Shown here piece after piece: positions 8,880 to 17,458 of a stretch of DNA of 64,000 nucleotides (positions are counted from its first letter, which is position 1; each line of letters begins with the position of its first letter). Origin of the DNA: an uncultured Clostridium sp. (lineage in GTDB: Bacteria; Bacillota; Clostridia; Lachnospirales; Lachnospiraceae). The notes beneath the pieces were generated by a model. The model saw only the letters and a list, made by a program, of their open reading frames with translations, made no database searches and was not told the origin of the DNA. A program made the translations under genes and the position numbers. The DNA lies in the NCBI GenBank assembly GCA_947253885.1, contig CAMYAO010000009.1, positions 1 to 64,000 of the forward strand. Direction: 5' to 3'.

Positions 8880-9491
8880 AAGACAAAACAGATATGGAGT
8901 CTGAATGTGGCGGAGCTGATCTATAAAGTAAGATACAAAACGGCTTCTTCCTGCGGAACGGATCAAACCGGCAAGATCAGAGCGATTATGAATATCGCCA
9001 GCTATTCCAATACGGTGCCCGGAGAGGAGGGACTGCATAAACATTCGGTGTTGAGGTATGACAACGGAAAATCATAGAGTTTTCCTTCGCCGAAGGTAAG
9101 GGGACTTTTGTATAACATTGTTCTGAAAAAGACAGACAGTCACAACAACGGTCTGGAAGGAGTGGGTTTTCGCTTGAAAGAGAATGACGGGGTGATCCGT
9201 GAGGCAAGTTCCGGAAAGGATGGAACCGTTATTTTTAAAGGTCTTTCTTATGGCAGTTATACACTGTCGGAAGAGCAGGCTCCAAGCGGATATTTGAAGG
9301 GAAATCAGGTATGGAAATATAAAATCCCGGAAAATGCACCGAATACCTTAAATGGAAAGCTGATCGCGGATCGGGAGCATCAGATGCCAACTTATGTTTT
9401 GTGGACTGAGGGAGAGAATGATCAGGGACAAAAGAAAAAGAATGTATCGGTTGTGAACGAATCGGTTCCGGTGATATATGCGGAAAAGTGA
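8880..9491 (+). pseudogene. Remnant of a second Cna-B/vWA-type surface adhesin
   Basis: Only the C-terminal part of an adhesin remains. Frame one reads KTKQIWSLNVAELIYKVRY... and hits a stop at 9075. The sense continues one frame over (KIIEFSFAEGKGTF) and then shifts again into YNIVLKKTDSHNNGLEGVGF, a Cna-B domain with YTLSEEQAPSGYLKG, ending at 9491. Restoring one base in an A-run near 9067-9071 and about one base near 9110 joins the three. No signal peptide and no LPxTG/helix tail remain. It probably decayed from a tip adhesin paralogous to the 5046-8159 gene. Confidence 0.75.
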
Positions 9492-9597
9492 TATTAGTCC
9501 TTCGAAGACGCAATATTTAAAGAAATAAAAGAGAAGACTGTGGTACAATAGGGTGTATTTATAAAATCAGAAACGTTCTATAGTGAGAGAGAAATTA

Positions 9598-10554
9598 ATG
9601 AAGTTTTATTTTGCACCCCTTGAGGGAATTACTGATTTCAGTTTTCGAACCGCATACCATCAGTATTTTCCCGGAATTGATAAATTCTTTTCGCCATTTA
9701 TTTCTACGGGAGAGGGATTTTTAAAACGAAAGAGAGACAGGGAGGATATTGACCCCTGTCATAACCGTCAGATTAATTTAGTGCCGCAATTGTTGACCAA
9801 TCATTCTCGCGGATTTACAGAAGCGGTAAGACAGTTGTCCGATTACGGATATCATCAGATTAATTTGAATATAGGATGTCCGTCCGGTACAGTAGTAGCA
9901 AAAGGAAAGGGATCCGGACAATTGAAGGATCTGGAAAAACTGGACCGGTTTTTTGAAGAAGTTTTTCGGGAGCTTTCTGATAAAACGGTGGAGATTTCTG
10001 TAAAGACCAGAATCGGGATTCGGGACAATTGTGAAGCAGAAGAATTAATTCGACTGTATAACCGCTATCCGCTTCATGAACTGATCATTCATCCGCGTTA
10101 TCAAAAGCAGTTCTATAAGGGAAAACCCGATCTGGAAACATTTGAACGAATGCTGGAAGAAAGCGTACATCCGGTTTGTTACAACGGGGATATTGAAAGT
10201 GTGGCAGATTATCGTCGGATTGAGAAGCGCTTTCCAAAGATCAAAGCAGTTATGATAGGGCGCGGATTATTAAAAAATCCTGCCTTGATCCGTAAGATAC
10301 AGGGAGGAGCTCCGGCACAGAAAGAAGAAGTAATTGCCTACTATAAAAGTCTGGAGCGATTTATTCTAGAAACTTTGCCTGAAGAGCAAAAAAATCATTT
10401 TCACTTGAAAGAATTTTGGTCTTATTTCGGGAAGCTGTTTGAAGGAAGTGATAAACTGGTAAAAGAAATTTTAAAGAGTAAAGATGCAGCATCCTACAAT
10501 GGAGCAGTGGCGGTGCTGTTCTCCCGATGTGAGATCAGAGAAGAGAAGGTTTGA
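9598..10554 (+). CDS. tRNA-dihydrouridine synthase
   Basis: Flavin enzyme that reduces uridines in tRNA D-loops. Seen: APLEGITDFSFR at the N terminus; NIGCPSGTVVAKGKGSG with the catalytic Cys; VKTRIGI; the phosphate-binding VMIGRGLLKNP; and a C-terminal helical domain. At about 318 residues it is typical of the Dus family. The subtype is not assigned. I chose ATG 9598 (MKFYFAPLEG) over an in-frame GTG at 9583 because family members start there and GAGAGA lies upstream. A TACAAT box at 9544 is a likely -10. The 3' end overlaps the convergent next gene by 20 nt. Confidence 0.93.
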   Translation: MKFYFAPLEGITDFSFRTAYHQYFPGIDKFFSPFISTGEGFLKRKRDREDIDPCHNRQINLVPQLLTNHSRGFTEAVRQLSDYGYHQINLNIGCPSGTVVAKGKGSGQLKDLEKLDRFFEEVFRELSDKTVEISVKTRIGIRDNCEAEELIRLYNRYPLHELIIHPRYQKQFYKGKPDLETFERMLEESVHPVCYNGDIESVADYRRIEKRFPKIKAVMIGRGLLKNPALIRKIQGGAPAQKEEVIAYYKSLERFILETLPEEQKNHFHLKEFWSYFGKLFEGSDKLVKEILKSKDAASYNGAVAVLFSRCEIREEKV

Positions 10555-10807
10555 TATACTGATCCTGATTTTGGTTTAAAAAGTCGGCGATTTCCTGTAG
10601 TGCCTCATTGGTAAAAGGGAATTGCATCGTGGTCTTTTTTTCGGTAGTTGTTTTAAAATTGTAGGGGCCCTGCCAGATTGTTACTAAAAAACAGCAGGAG
10701 TCTTCCTGTTCCAACCGCTCTATCCGATAATTCATTCCACAGCTGCTGCCATGAAAAATTTCACTTTTATAAAAATTTATATTATAAAGACTGCTTGCCT
10801 GAATCAT
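10535..10807 (-). CDS. Small conserved-looking hypothetical protein
   Basis: 90 residues with no signal peptide or membrane segment. It begins MIQASSLYNINFYKSEIF behind a good AAAAGGAG site on the minus strand. Features are a central CCFLVTIWQGPYNF segment with two adjacent cysteines and a C-terminal helix (EALQEIADFLNQNQDQY). I do not recognise a named family. It is convergent with the dihydrouridine synthase gene, and the two stops overlap by 20 nt. Confidence 0.7.
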   Translation of the reverse strand: MIQASSLYNINFYKSEIFHGSSCGMNYRIERLEQEDSCCFLVTIWQGPYNFKTTTEKKTTMQFPFTNEALQEIADFLNQNQDQYIKPSLL

Positions 10808-10974
10808 AGTTTTCTCCTTTTAAGATAGTATAACATAGAATCGGGAAGAGTGAGGACAGGGATTTCGGAAAGAATACCTGTCTTTTTTATTGGAGATGAA
10901 AACAATTGAAGGAAATTATGATAAACTTAATAAGTATATGTATTTGATAGACAGCGGCAAAAGAAAGGAAGTAT

Positions 10975-12702
10975 ATGAAGATTCTACTGGTGGCAGTCAA
11001 TGCAAAGTATATCCATTCGAACTTGGGAATCTATTCTTTGGCAAGCTATGCAAGAACTGCAGGTGTAGAGGTTTCGTATTGTGAATATACTATTAATCAG
11101 CGTCTGGATTATATTGTGGAAGAAATTTATCGCCAAAAGGCGGATCTGATATGTTTTTCCTGTTATATATGGAATATAGATCTGATCTGCGAGGTTATGA
11201 GAGAGTATCACAAGTTAAAGCCGAGGACAGTTCTGTGGGCAGGGGGACCGGAGGTTTCCTTTGAAACGGAACTGTTTTTGAAGGAGCATGAGATGGTAAA
11301 AGGCGTTATGGTAAATGAAGGAGAGGAGACTTTCTTAGAGCTGTGCAGATGCTATGAGAAAGATCCGAATCCTTCCGATAAAGCCTTGAGCGGGATCAAC
11401 GGAATCATTTTTCATTCCGAAAAGGGAATTTGTATGACGGCGCAGCGGTCGCCGATGGATATGGATAACTTGGTGTTTTGCTATTCTGATATGGAGTCGT
11501 TGGAACATCGGATCGTTTACTATGAGACCTCAAGGGGGTGTCCGTTCTCCTGCAGTTACTGTCTTTCTTCTATAGAAAAGACCATGCGTTTTCGCAGTTT
11601 GAATCTGGTGTTTCGAGAACTTGATTTTTTTCTGGAAAAAAAGGTGCCACAGGTAAAATTTATAGATAGAACTTTTAATTGTGATCCGCGTCGGGCATAC
11701 GAGATATGGAAGTATCTGTTGGAGCATGATAACGGAATAACCAATTTTCATTTTGAAATTGCAGCGGATCTACTGGAGGACAGTGCAGTCGCTCTGATGG
11801 AAAAAATGCGTCCGGGTCTGATTCAGTTAGAAATCGGGATTCAGACTACAAATGATGCTACGATTCATGCGATCAGAAGGCGTATGGACTTACAAAAGGT
11901 CTGTCGTGCTATTAAAAAGGTAAAGGCAACTCAAAAAGTACATCAGCATGTAGATTTGATAGCAGGCTTGCCGCAGGAAGGTTTTGTGCGTTTCGGACAA
12001 TCTTTTGATGAGGTATATCGGCTATATGCACAACAATTGCAGTTAGGGTTTTTAAAAGTCTTAAAGGGCTCTTATATGTATGAAATGAGGGATCAGTATC
12101 AACTGACTTATCATGAGCGGTCACCTTATGAAATCTGGGCGACGAAGTGGCTCAGTTATGAGGAGGTGCTGGTGTTGCATGATATAGAAGAACTGCTGGA
12201 AGTCTATTATAACAGTGGTCAGTTTGTGAAATCTGTCCGTTTATTGGAACGGTATTATGAGAGCCCTTTTGAAATGTATCGGCAAATGGGCGTATATTAT
12301 AGAGAGCGGGATTATTTTGCAATTAAGCACAATCGTTTGGAGCGGTTTCGTATCCTTTTGGATTTTTTTGTGGAGTTGCACAAGCCGTCCGGAGAGGAGC
12401 AGTCATGTTTTAAGGAAGCTTTGACATGGGATTGTTACACAAAGGAGAATCTTAAGAAACGTCCGGAGTGGCTGGGAAATATATCGGTGGATAAAAAAAC
12501 ACAGTTGCAGTATTTAAAAGAGGAGCATTTAGAAAATAAGTATGTAAATATACTGTATTTTAAATATGATTGGCTGAATTGGACGGAGGATCAGCCTTTT
12601 CCGAAGAGACAGTTGTATTATAAGGGGATGCTGTTTGACTACCAAAACAGGGATGTTCTGACAGCAGAAGCAACCGTAACAGAAACAAGTTTACAGATAT
12701 AA
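10975..12702 (+). CDS. B12-binding-domain radical SAM protein (DUF4080 type)
   Basis: Radical SAM enzyme with an N-terminal cobalamin-binding-like Rossmann domain (about residues 1-140, MKILLVAVNAKYIHSNLG). The radical SAM core has SRGCPFSCSYC (three cluster cysteines, about residues 187-194) and a long C-terminal region of DUF4080 type (about 370-560). Its substrate is unknown; relatives act as methyltransferases, cyclases or unassigned enzymes. The start is supported by AAAGGAAG, 5 nt upstream. nth follows 11 nt downstream, so the genes are probably co-transcribed. Confidence 0.88.
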   Translation: MKILLVAVNAKYIHSNLGIYSLASYARTAGVEVSYCEYTINQRLDYIVEEIYRQKADLICFSCYIWNIDLICEVMREYHKLKPRTVLWAGGPEVSFETELFLKEHEMVKGVMVNEGEETFLELCRCYEKDPNPSDKALSGINGIIFHSEKGICMTAQRSPMDMDNLVFCYSDMESLEHRIVYYETSRGCPFSCSYCLSSIEKTMRFRSLNLVFRELDFFLEKKVPQVKFIDRTFNCDPRRAYEIWKYLLEHDNGITNFHFEIAADLLEDSAVALMEKMRPGLIQLEIGIQTTNDATIHAIRRRMDLQKVCRAIKKVKATQKVHQHVDLIAGLPQEGFVRFGQSFDEVYRLYAQQLQLGFLKVLKGSYMYEMRDQYQLTYHERSPYEIWATKWLSYEEVLVLHDIEELLEVYYNSGQFVKSVRLLERYYESPFEMYRQMGVYYRERDYFAIKHNRLERFRILLDFFVELHKPSGEEQSCFKEALTWDCYTKENLKKRPEWLGNISVDKKTQLQYLKEEHLENKYVNILYFKYDWLNWTEDQPFPKRQLYYKGMLFDYQNRDVLTAEATVTETSLQI

Positions 12703-12713
12703 AGGGATATTGT

Positions 12714-13352
12714 ATGGCAGTAAAAAAACGAACAAAAGAAATTTTAGCACGTTTGGACGAGGCATACGGAACCGGAGATCATATTTACCTTCATCATGAC
12801 AATACTTGGCAGCTGCTGATAGCTGTAATTTTAAGTGCACAATGTACCGATGATCGTGTAAATATTGTTACGAAGGATTTGTTTGTAAAGTATGATTCTT
12901 TGGAGAAATTTGCAGGAGCAGATGTTTTTGAACTGGAAAATGATATACGTTCTATCGGCTTTTTTCGAAACAAAGCACGAAATATCATTGCCTGTTGTCA
13001 GAGGCTTCTGACAGAATACGAGGGAGAGGTTCCTTCTTCTTTAGAGGATCTGACGTCTTTGGCAGGCGTCGGAAGAAAAACGGCAAATGTAATTCGCGGA
13101 AATGTTTTTCGGGATCCGAGTATTGTAGTGGATACCCATGTGAATCGGATTTCCAGAAGACTGGGGATTTCAAAGTCAGATGATCCGGTAAAGGTGGAGC
13201 AGGAATTAATGAAGGAGCTGCCGAGAGAACACTGGATTCGTTATAATATGCAGATTATTACGTTCGGTCGGGCAATCTGTTCCGCACGTGCGCCGAAGTG
13301 CAGTGAATGTTTTTTGTCGGATATTTGTAAAGCAGATGATAAAAGGATCTAG
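12714..13352 (+). CDS. nth: Endonuclease III (DNA glycosylase/AP lyase)
   Basis: Base-excision repair enzyme for oxidised pyrimidines. Seen: the helix-hairpin-helix with catalytic Lys region (LAGVGRKTANVI), catalytic Asp in VVDTHVNRISRRLG, and a C-terminal [4Fe-4S] motif with the exact spacing C-x6-C-x2-C-x5-C (CSARAPKCSECFLSDIC). Full family length at 212 residues. It sits between the radical SAM gene and an exonuclease gene with 11-13 nt gaps. Confidence 0.97.
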   Translation: MAVKKRTKEILARLDEAYGTGDHIYLHHDNTWQLLIAVILSAQCTDDRVNIVTKDLFVKYDSLEKFAGADVFELENDIRSIGFFRNKARNIIACCQRLLTEYEGEVPSSLEDLTSLAGVGRKTANVIRGNVFRDPSIVVDTHVNRISRRLGISKSDDPVKVEQELMKELPREHWIRYNMQIITFGRAICSARAPKCSECFLSDICKADDKRI

Positions 13353-13365
13353 TTAGGAGAATGGA

Positions 13366-14082
13366 TTGGAGTATTTGGTTGTAGATTTGGAAATGACAGG
13401 ATTAAAGTCTACCAGAGATCGTATTCTGGAGATAGGTGCTGTGATAATTCGGGACGGGCAGTTGGCAGAAACGTATGCCACCTTTGTCAACCCGCATATA
13501 AAGCTGGAAGATAAGATTGTAGAACTTACCGGAATCACAAATGAGATGGCGGAGAGCGGACAGGATATAAGCAAGGCATTGGATGAGTTTCTCGCCTTTG
13601 CCGGAGATCGCATTCTGATCGGGCATAATCTGTATTTTGATTACAGTTTTTTGAAGCAGGCAGCTTTAAATTTAAACAGGAATTTTGAAAGACGGGGAAT
13701 TGATACACTCAAGATAGCAAGAAACTTATTGAAAAAGCCGGAAAAAAAGTCTCTGGATTCTCTCTGTTCATATTTTCATTTGGAAAGAGAGCATGCACAC
13801 AGAGCTTTGGATGATGCAATTGCAACGGCTAAGTTGTTTTTATTATTGAAAGAACAATATGAAGAAGAGCAGGAAGAAGTTTTTGCGGCATATCCGTTGC
13901 AATATAAAGGGAAAAAGCAGACGCCGGCAACTCCCGCACAGAAGAGAGACTTGAATAGTTTGCTTTCCTATCATAAAATAAAGCCTAGTCAGGAAATTGA
14001 TTTTCTAACCAGAAGTGAAGCTTCCAGGTTATTGGATCGGATATATGCAAGTTATGGGCGTATTCCAAAGGAGGAAGTATGA
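13366..14082 (+). CDS. DnaQ-like 3'-5' exonuclease
   Basis: DEDDh exonuclease of the Pol III epsilon superfamily. Seen: VVDLEMTG (Exo I, DxE), TGITNEMAE, IGHNLYFDYSFL (Exo II) and HRALDDAIATA (Exo III, with catalytic His). A C-terminal tail of about 70 residues is of unknown function. The start is TTG 13366, with GGAG 7 nt upstream; no ATG fits the family N terminus. The stop overlaps the ATG of the next small gene (ATGA), suggesting coupling. Confidence 0.9.
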   Translation: MEYLVVDLEMTGLKSTRDRILEIGAVIIRDGQLAETYATFVNPHIKLEDKIVELTGITNEMAESGQDISKALDEFLAFAGDRILIGHNLYFDYSFLKQAALNLNRNFERRGIDTLKIARNLLKKPEKKSLDSLCSYFHLEREHAHRALDDAIATAKLFLLLKEQYEEEQEEVFAAYPLQYKGKKQTPATPAQKRDLNSLLSYHKIKPSQEIDFLTRSEASRLLDRIYASYGRIPKEEV

Positions 14083-14204
14083 GTCAGGAACCGAAAAAAG
14101 ATTGGGAAAAGATTGCAAAACGACGTAAAACAATTGCAGTGATTATTGCAATCATTGTTATTGCAGCAATGGTAGTGCCGATGGTTATACCGGTGCTGGT
14201 ATAA
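14079..14204 (+). CDS. 41-residue single-pass membrane peptide
   Basis: Starts on the ATGA overlap with the exonuclease gene behind GGAGGAAGT. The N terminus is charged (SQEPKKDWEKIAKRRK), followed by one hydrophobic helix of about 22 residues rich in Ile, Val and Ala. The positive cluster before the helix predicts N-in topology. The overlap and ribosome site support real translation. No function is recognised. Confidence 0.65.
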   Translation: MSQEPKKDWEKIAKRRKTIAVIIAIIVIAAMVVPMVIPVLV

Positions 14205-14207
14205 TGA

Positions 14208-14256
14208 TTTGCAGAATGAATAAAATGTGGTAGAATAACAAAAATGTATTTTTGTT
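14208..14256 (+). promoter_or_regulatory. Promoter with palindromic operator
   Basis: TTTGCA (14208-14213), 17 nt, TAGAAT (14231-14236). It is followed at once by a perfect inverted repeat, AACAAAAAT/ATTTTTGTT (14237-14245 and 14248-14256), sitting over the expected transcription start. That placement suits repressor binding; the Lrp-like product two genes on is a candidate regulator. Confidence 0.6.
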
Positions 14257-14284
14257 AATACAATATATAGGAATGAGGTAAAAC

Positions 14285-15268
14285 ATGAAAATAGGAAAAC
14301 TTCCGGAGTCTGTATTAAAGAGAACCGTTTTTAAACAATTACATACAAAAAGACCTGAAGTTTTATTCGGGGCCGGAGTCGGAGAGGATTGCGCAGCAAT
14401 TCAACTGGCAGAGGATGAGATTTTTGTGTTATCGACAGATCCTATTACAGGAACCGCAAAAGATATCGGTCATTTGGCGATTCTGGTAACGCTGAATGAT
14501 CTTGCGACAACTGGGGCGGAACCGGTTGGCGTTATGATGACACTGCTCTTGCCGGAGCGTATTCGGGAAGTTCATATCAAAAAGATGATTGAGCAGATGG
14601 AGGCACAGTGTCGGAAATATAATGTGCAGATTATGGGCGGTCATACGGAAGTTACCAAAGTAGTTACACAGCCTGTCATCTCTATTACAGGAGTGGGAAA
14701 AGTAAAAAAAGGACAGTTTATAGAGACCGGAAATGCACAAATTAGAGACGATATCGTCGTGACAAAATGGGTCGGACTGGAAGGAACTTCCATTATTGCA
14801 AAAGAAAAAGAAGAGCAGTTGCTGTCTTATTATAATAAGGAACTGGTGGAAACGGCAAAGAACTTTGATCAGTATTTATCTGTGATATCGGAGGCCGCCA
14901 CCGCCGTGAAGTTCGGTATCCATGCTATGCACGATGTAACCGAGGGTGGAATTTTCGGAGCTCTCTGGGAGATGGCAGAGGCATCGGGTATCGGACTGGA
15001 AGTAGATCTTCATAAGATTCCGATCAAGCAGGAAACCGTTGAGATATGCAATTATTTTGAAATCAATCCATATGAATTGATTTCCAGTGGCAGTATGCTG
15101 ATTGCAACTTCAGACGGAGTGACTCTGGTTCGGGAGCTGGAAAAAGCGGGGATTCATTCCGCTATTGTAGGAAAGGCGACAAAGGGAAAAGATCGTATCG
15201 TATACAATGGGGAGGAAACCCGATATTTGGAACCACCGAAAACAGATGAAATATATCAAGTTGTATAA
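14285..15268 (+). CDS. AIR-synthase/HypE-like protein
   Basis: Member of the PurM/HypE/SelD/ThiL ATP-dependent superfamily. Seen: GAGVGEDCAAI and STDPITGTAKDIGHLAILVTLNDLATTGAEP (N-terminal ATP-binding half), MGGHTEVTKVV (the HypE-like GGHTE), and DVTEGGIFGALWEMAEASG (C-terminal half). It ends without the PRIC-type cysteine tail of true HypE, and no hydrogenase genes are near, so the substrate is unknown. It is the first gene of a set with an Lrp regulator and an aminotransferase. Confidence 0.85.
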   Translation: MKIGKLPESVLKRTVFKQLHTKRPEVLFGAGVGEDCAAIQLAEDEIFVLSTDPITGTAKDIGHLAILVTLNDLATTGAEPVGVMMTLLLPERIREVHIKKMIEQMEAQCRKYNVQIMGGHTEVTKVVTQPVISITGVGKVKKGQFIETGNAQIRDDIVVTKWVGLEGTSIIAKEKEEQLLSYYNKELVETAKNFDQYLSVISEAATAVKFGIHAMHDVTEGGIFGALWEMAEASGIGLEVDLHKIPIKQETVEICNYFEINPYELISSGSMLIATSDGVTLVRELEKAGIHSAIVGKATKGKDRIVYNGEETRYLEPPKTDEIYQVV

Positions 15269-15286
15269 AGAGCAGTAGGAGTAATC

Positions 15287-15763
15287 ATGAGAGAAAAGAT
15301 TTTGACTTTTATCGAAAAAAACAGTCGTATTGATATTGAAGAACTGGCGATTGTTCTTGGAGAAGATGAACTGGCAGTTGCACAGGAAATTAAAAATATG
15401 GAAGAGGAAAATGTGATTAGCGGATATCATACTCTGATCAATTGGGAAAAGACTTCCATAGAGAAGGTTTCGGCATTGATTGAAGTTCGGGTAACACCGC
15501 AGAGGGGTATGGGATTTGATAAATTGGCGGAACGCATCTATAATTATGCAGAAGTAGAAGCCGTATATCTGATTTCCGGAAGCTATGATCTGTTAGTTTC
15601 TCTGGAGGGAAAAACGCTTCGTGATGTTGCAAGCTTTGTTACAGATAAATTATCCACATTAGAAAACGTTTTAAGCACACAAACCAATTTTGTATTAAAG
15701 AAATATAAGGATCATGGAACTATCATGGTCGAAAAGAAAAAAGATGAAAGGGTTTTGATGTAG
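15287..15763 (+). CDS. Lrp/AsnC-family transcriptional regulator
   Basis: 158 residues: N-terminal winged helix (residues 1-60, IDIEELAIVLGEDELAV...) and a C-terminal RAM effector-binding domain (IEVRVTPQRGMGFDKLA...VYLISGSYDLLVSLEG). Such proteins sense amino acids. It sits 18 nt after the AIR-synthase gene and 2 nt before the aminotransferase gene, so it probably controls this operon. Confidence 0.93.
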   Translation: MREKILTFIEKNSRIDIEELAIVLGEDELAVAQEIKNMEEENVISGYHTLINWEKTSIEKVSALIEVRVTPQRGMGFDKLAERIYNYAEVEAVYLISGSYDLLVSLEGKTLRDVASFVTDKLSTLENVLSTQTNFVLKKYKDHGTIMVEKKKDERVLM

Positions 15764-15765
15764 CT

Positions 15766-16941
15766 ATGAGAAATCCATTATCAAAAGTAGTTGAAGGCAT
15801 CCAGCCTTCCGGTATTCGAAAATTTTTTGACATTGTAAGCGAAATGAAGGATGCTATTTCGCTGGGTGTCGGAGAACCGGATTTTGATACCCCGTGGTTT
15901 GTGCGAGACGAAGGTATCTACTCCCTGGAAAAGGGAAAAACGTTTTATACATCTAATGCAGGTTTAAAAGAATTAAAAATAGAAATTTCAAATTTCTTAA
16001 ATAGAAAATACGGATTACAATACCATTATGAAGATGAGATTTTTGTAACAGTCGGAGGAAGTGAGGCCATAGATTTGGCATTTAGAGCAATGCTGGATCC
16101 GGGAGATGAGGTATTGATTCCTCAGCCAAGTTATGTTTCTTATTTACCATGTGCAACTCTGGCAGGAGGAGTTCCGGTACCGATCGAACTGAAGGCGGAA
16201 AATGAATTTCGTTTAACCAGAGAGGAGTTGGAAGCAGCTATCACTCCGAAAACGAAAATACTGGTATTACCGTTTCCGAATAATCCTACGGGAGCAGTTA
16301 TGGAGCAGAAGGATCTGGATGCAATCTATGACAGTATCATAGAGCATGATCTGTTTGTTTTGACGGATGAAATCTATTCTGAGCTGACTTATTCCGAGAA
16401 CGGACATGTCTCGATAGCGACAATGCCCGGGATGAAAGAGCGAACCATCTATATTAACGGACTTTCGAAATCACATGCCATGACAGGTTGGAGAATCGGC
16501 TATGCCTGCGGACCGCAGGTAATCATCTCACAGATGTTGAAGATTCATCAGTTTGCGATTATGTGTGCACCTACGACGAGTCAATATGCTTCCGTAGCAG
16601 CATTGCGTGACGGTGATGAGGCGGTAGAAGAGATGAGAGAGCAGTATAACGGCAGACGGCGTTATCTGATGCATCGTTTTAAAGAAATGGGATTGTCCTG
16701 TTTTGAGCCGTATGGAGCCTTTTATTGTTTTCCATGTATCAAAGAATTTGGTATGACTTCAGAGAAATTTGCAACTCGTTTGTTAGAGACACAGAAGGTG
16801 GCAGTGGTTCCCGGAACCGCATTCGGGGCATGTGGAGAGGGATTTTTGAGAATCTCTTATGCCTATTCTCTGGAAAGTCTGAAAGAAGCATTGGATCGGA
16901 TAGAGGTTTTTATTACAGAGCTTCGAAAGGAAGGGAAGTAA
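15766..16941 (+). CDS. Class I/II PLP-dependent aminotransferase
   Basis: Fold-type I aminotransferase of 391 residues. Seen: LGVGEPDFDTPWFV, TVGGSEAIDLAFRAML, PFPNNPTGAVM, TDEIYSELTY, the PLP lysine in LSKSHAMTGWRIGY, and a C-terminal LRISYAYS. It is closest in look to the aspartate/aromatic aminotransferases often paired with an Lrp regulator. Its stop shares one base with the trmL start (TAATG), so translation is coupled. Confidence 0.93.
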   Translation: MRNPLSKVVEGIQPSGIRKFFDIVSEMKDAISLGVGEPDFDTPWFVRDEGIYSLEKGKTFYTSNAGLKELKIEISNFLNRKYGLQYHYEDEIFVTVGGSEAIDLAFRAMLDPGDEVLIPQPSYVSYLPCATLAGGVPVPIELKAENEFRLTREELEAAITPKTKILVLPFPNNPTGAVMEQKDLDAIYDSIIEHDLFVLTDEIYSELTYSENGHVSIATMPGMKERTIYINGLSKSHAMTGWRIGYACGPQVIISQMLKIHQFAIMCAPTTSQYASVAALRDGDEAVEEMREQYNGRRRYLMHRFKEMGLSCFEPYGAFYCFPCIKEFGMTSEKFATRLLETQKVAVVPGTAFGACGEGFLRISYAYSLESLKEALDRIEVFITELRKEGK

Positions 16942-17447
16942 TGGCGCATTTAAATGTGGTACTGTTTGAACCGGAAATTCCCTCTAATACGGGGAATATC
17001 GGAAGAACTTGTGTGGCTACCGGAACTCATCTTCATCTGATAGAGCCGTTGGGCTTTCATTTAAATGAAAAGTCGATCAAGCGTGCGGGAATGGATTATT
17101 GGGAAAATCTGGAAGTAACAAGATATATCAATTATGAAGATTTTTTAAAAAAAAATCCGAATGCTGTTATTTATATGGTGACGACCAAGGGACAAAATAT
17201 TTATTCTGAGGTAAACTATGAGGAAGACTGTTTTCTGATGTTCGGAAAGGAAAGCGGGGGGATTCCGGAAGAAATACTGGCGCACCATAAGGATCACTGT
17301 GTACGTATTCCAATGCTGGAACATATCCGGTCATTAAATTTAGCAAATTCAGTTTCAATTGTATTGTACGAGGCCTTGCGACAGACCGGATTTGAACAGA
17401 TGCAGACGATGGGGCATTTGACAAAATTTGAGGATTACATTGAATAG
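16941..17447 (+). CDS. trmL: tRNA (cytidine/uridine-34-2'-O)-methyltransferase
   Basis: SPOUT methyltransferase that modifies the wobble base of tRNA-Leu. Seen: LFEPEIPSNTGNIGRTC, LMFGKESGGIPEEIL and IPMLEHIRSLNLANSVSIVLYEA, which form the trefoil-knot cofactor site. 168 residues is usual. I chose ATG 16941 (MAHLNVVLFEP), which overlaps the aminotransferase stop; the longer open frame upstream is a shadow of that gene. Confidence 0.95.
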   Translation: MAHLNVVLFEPEIPSNTGNIGRTCVATGTHLHLIEPLGFHLNEKSIKRAGMDYWENLEVTRYINYEDFLKKNPNAVIYMVTTKGQNIYSEVNYEEDCFLMFGKESGGIPEEILAHHKDHCVRIPMLEHIRSLNLANSVSIVLYEALRQTGFEQMQTMGHLTKFEDYIE

Positions 17448-17458
17448 GAAGGGTTTTT

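Noticed and set aside
8854..8930. ATG 8894 frame (MESECGG...) at the start of the decayed adhesin
   Set aside because: It stops after ten codons. The informative frame is the other one (IWSLNVAELIYKVRY).
10854..10888. GACAGG/CCTGTC stem followed by TTTTTT before the radical SAM gene
   Set aside because: Short stem with a 16-nt loop and no plus-strand gene just upstream to terminate. Chance cannot be excluded.
11530..11751. Minus-strand frames inside the radical SAM gene
   Set aside because: They shadow the codon pattern of the real gene, which has clear motifs on the plus strand.
14285..15268. True hydrogenase maturation HypE
   Set aside because: It lacks the C-terminal cysteine tail needed for cyanation, and no hyp or hydrogenase genes are present.
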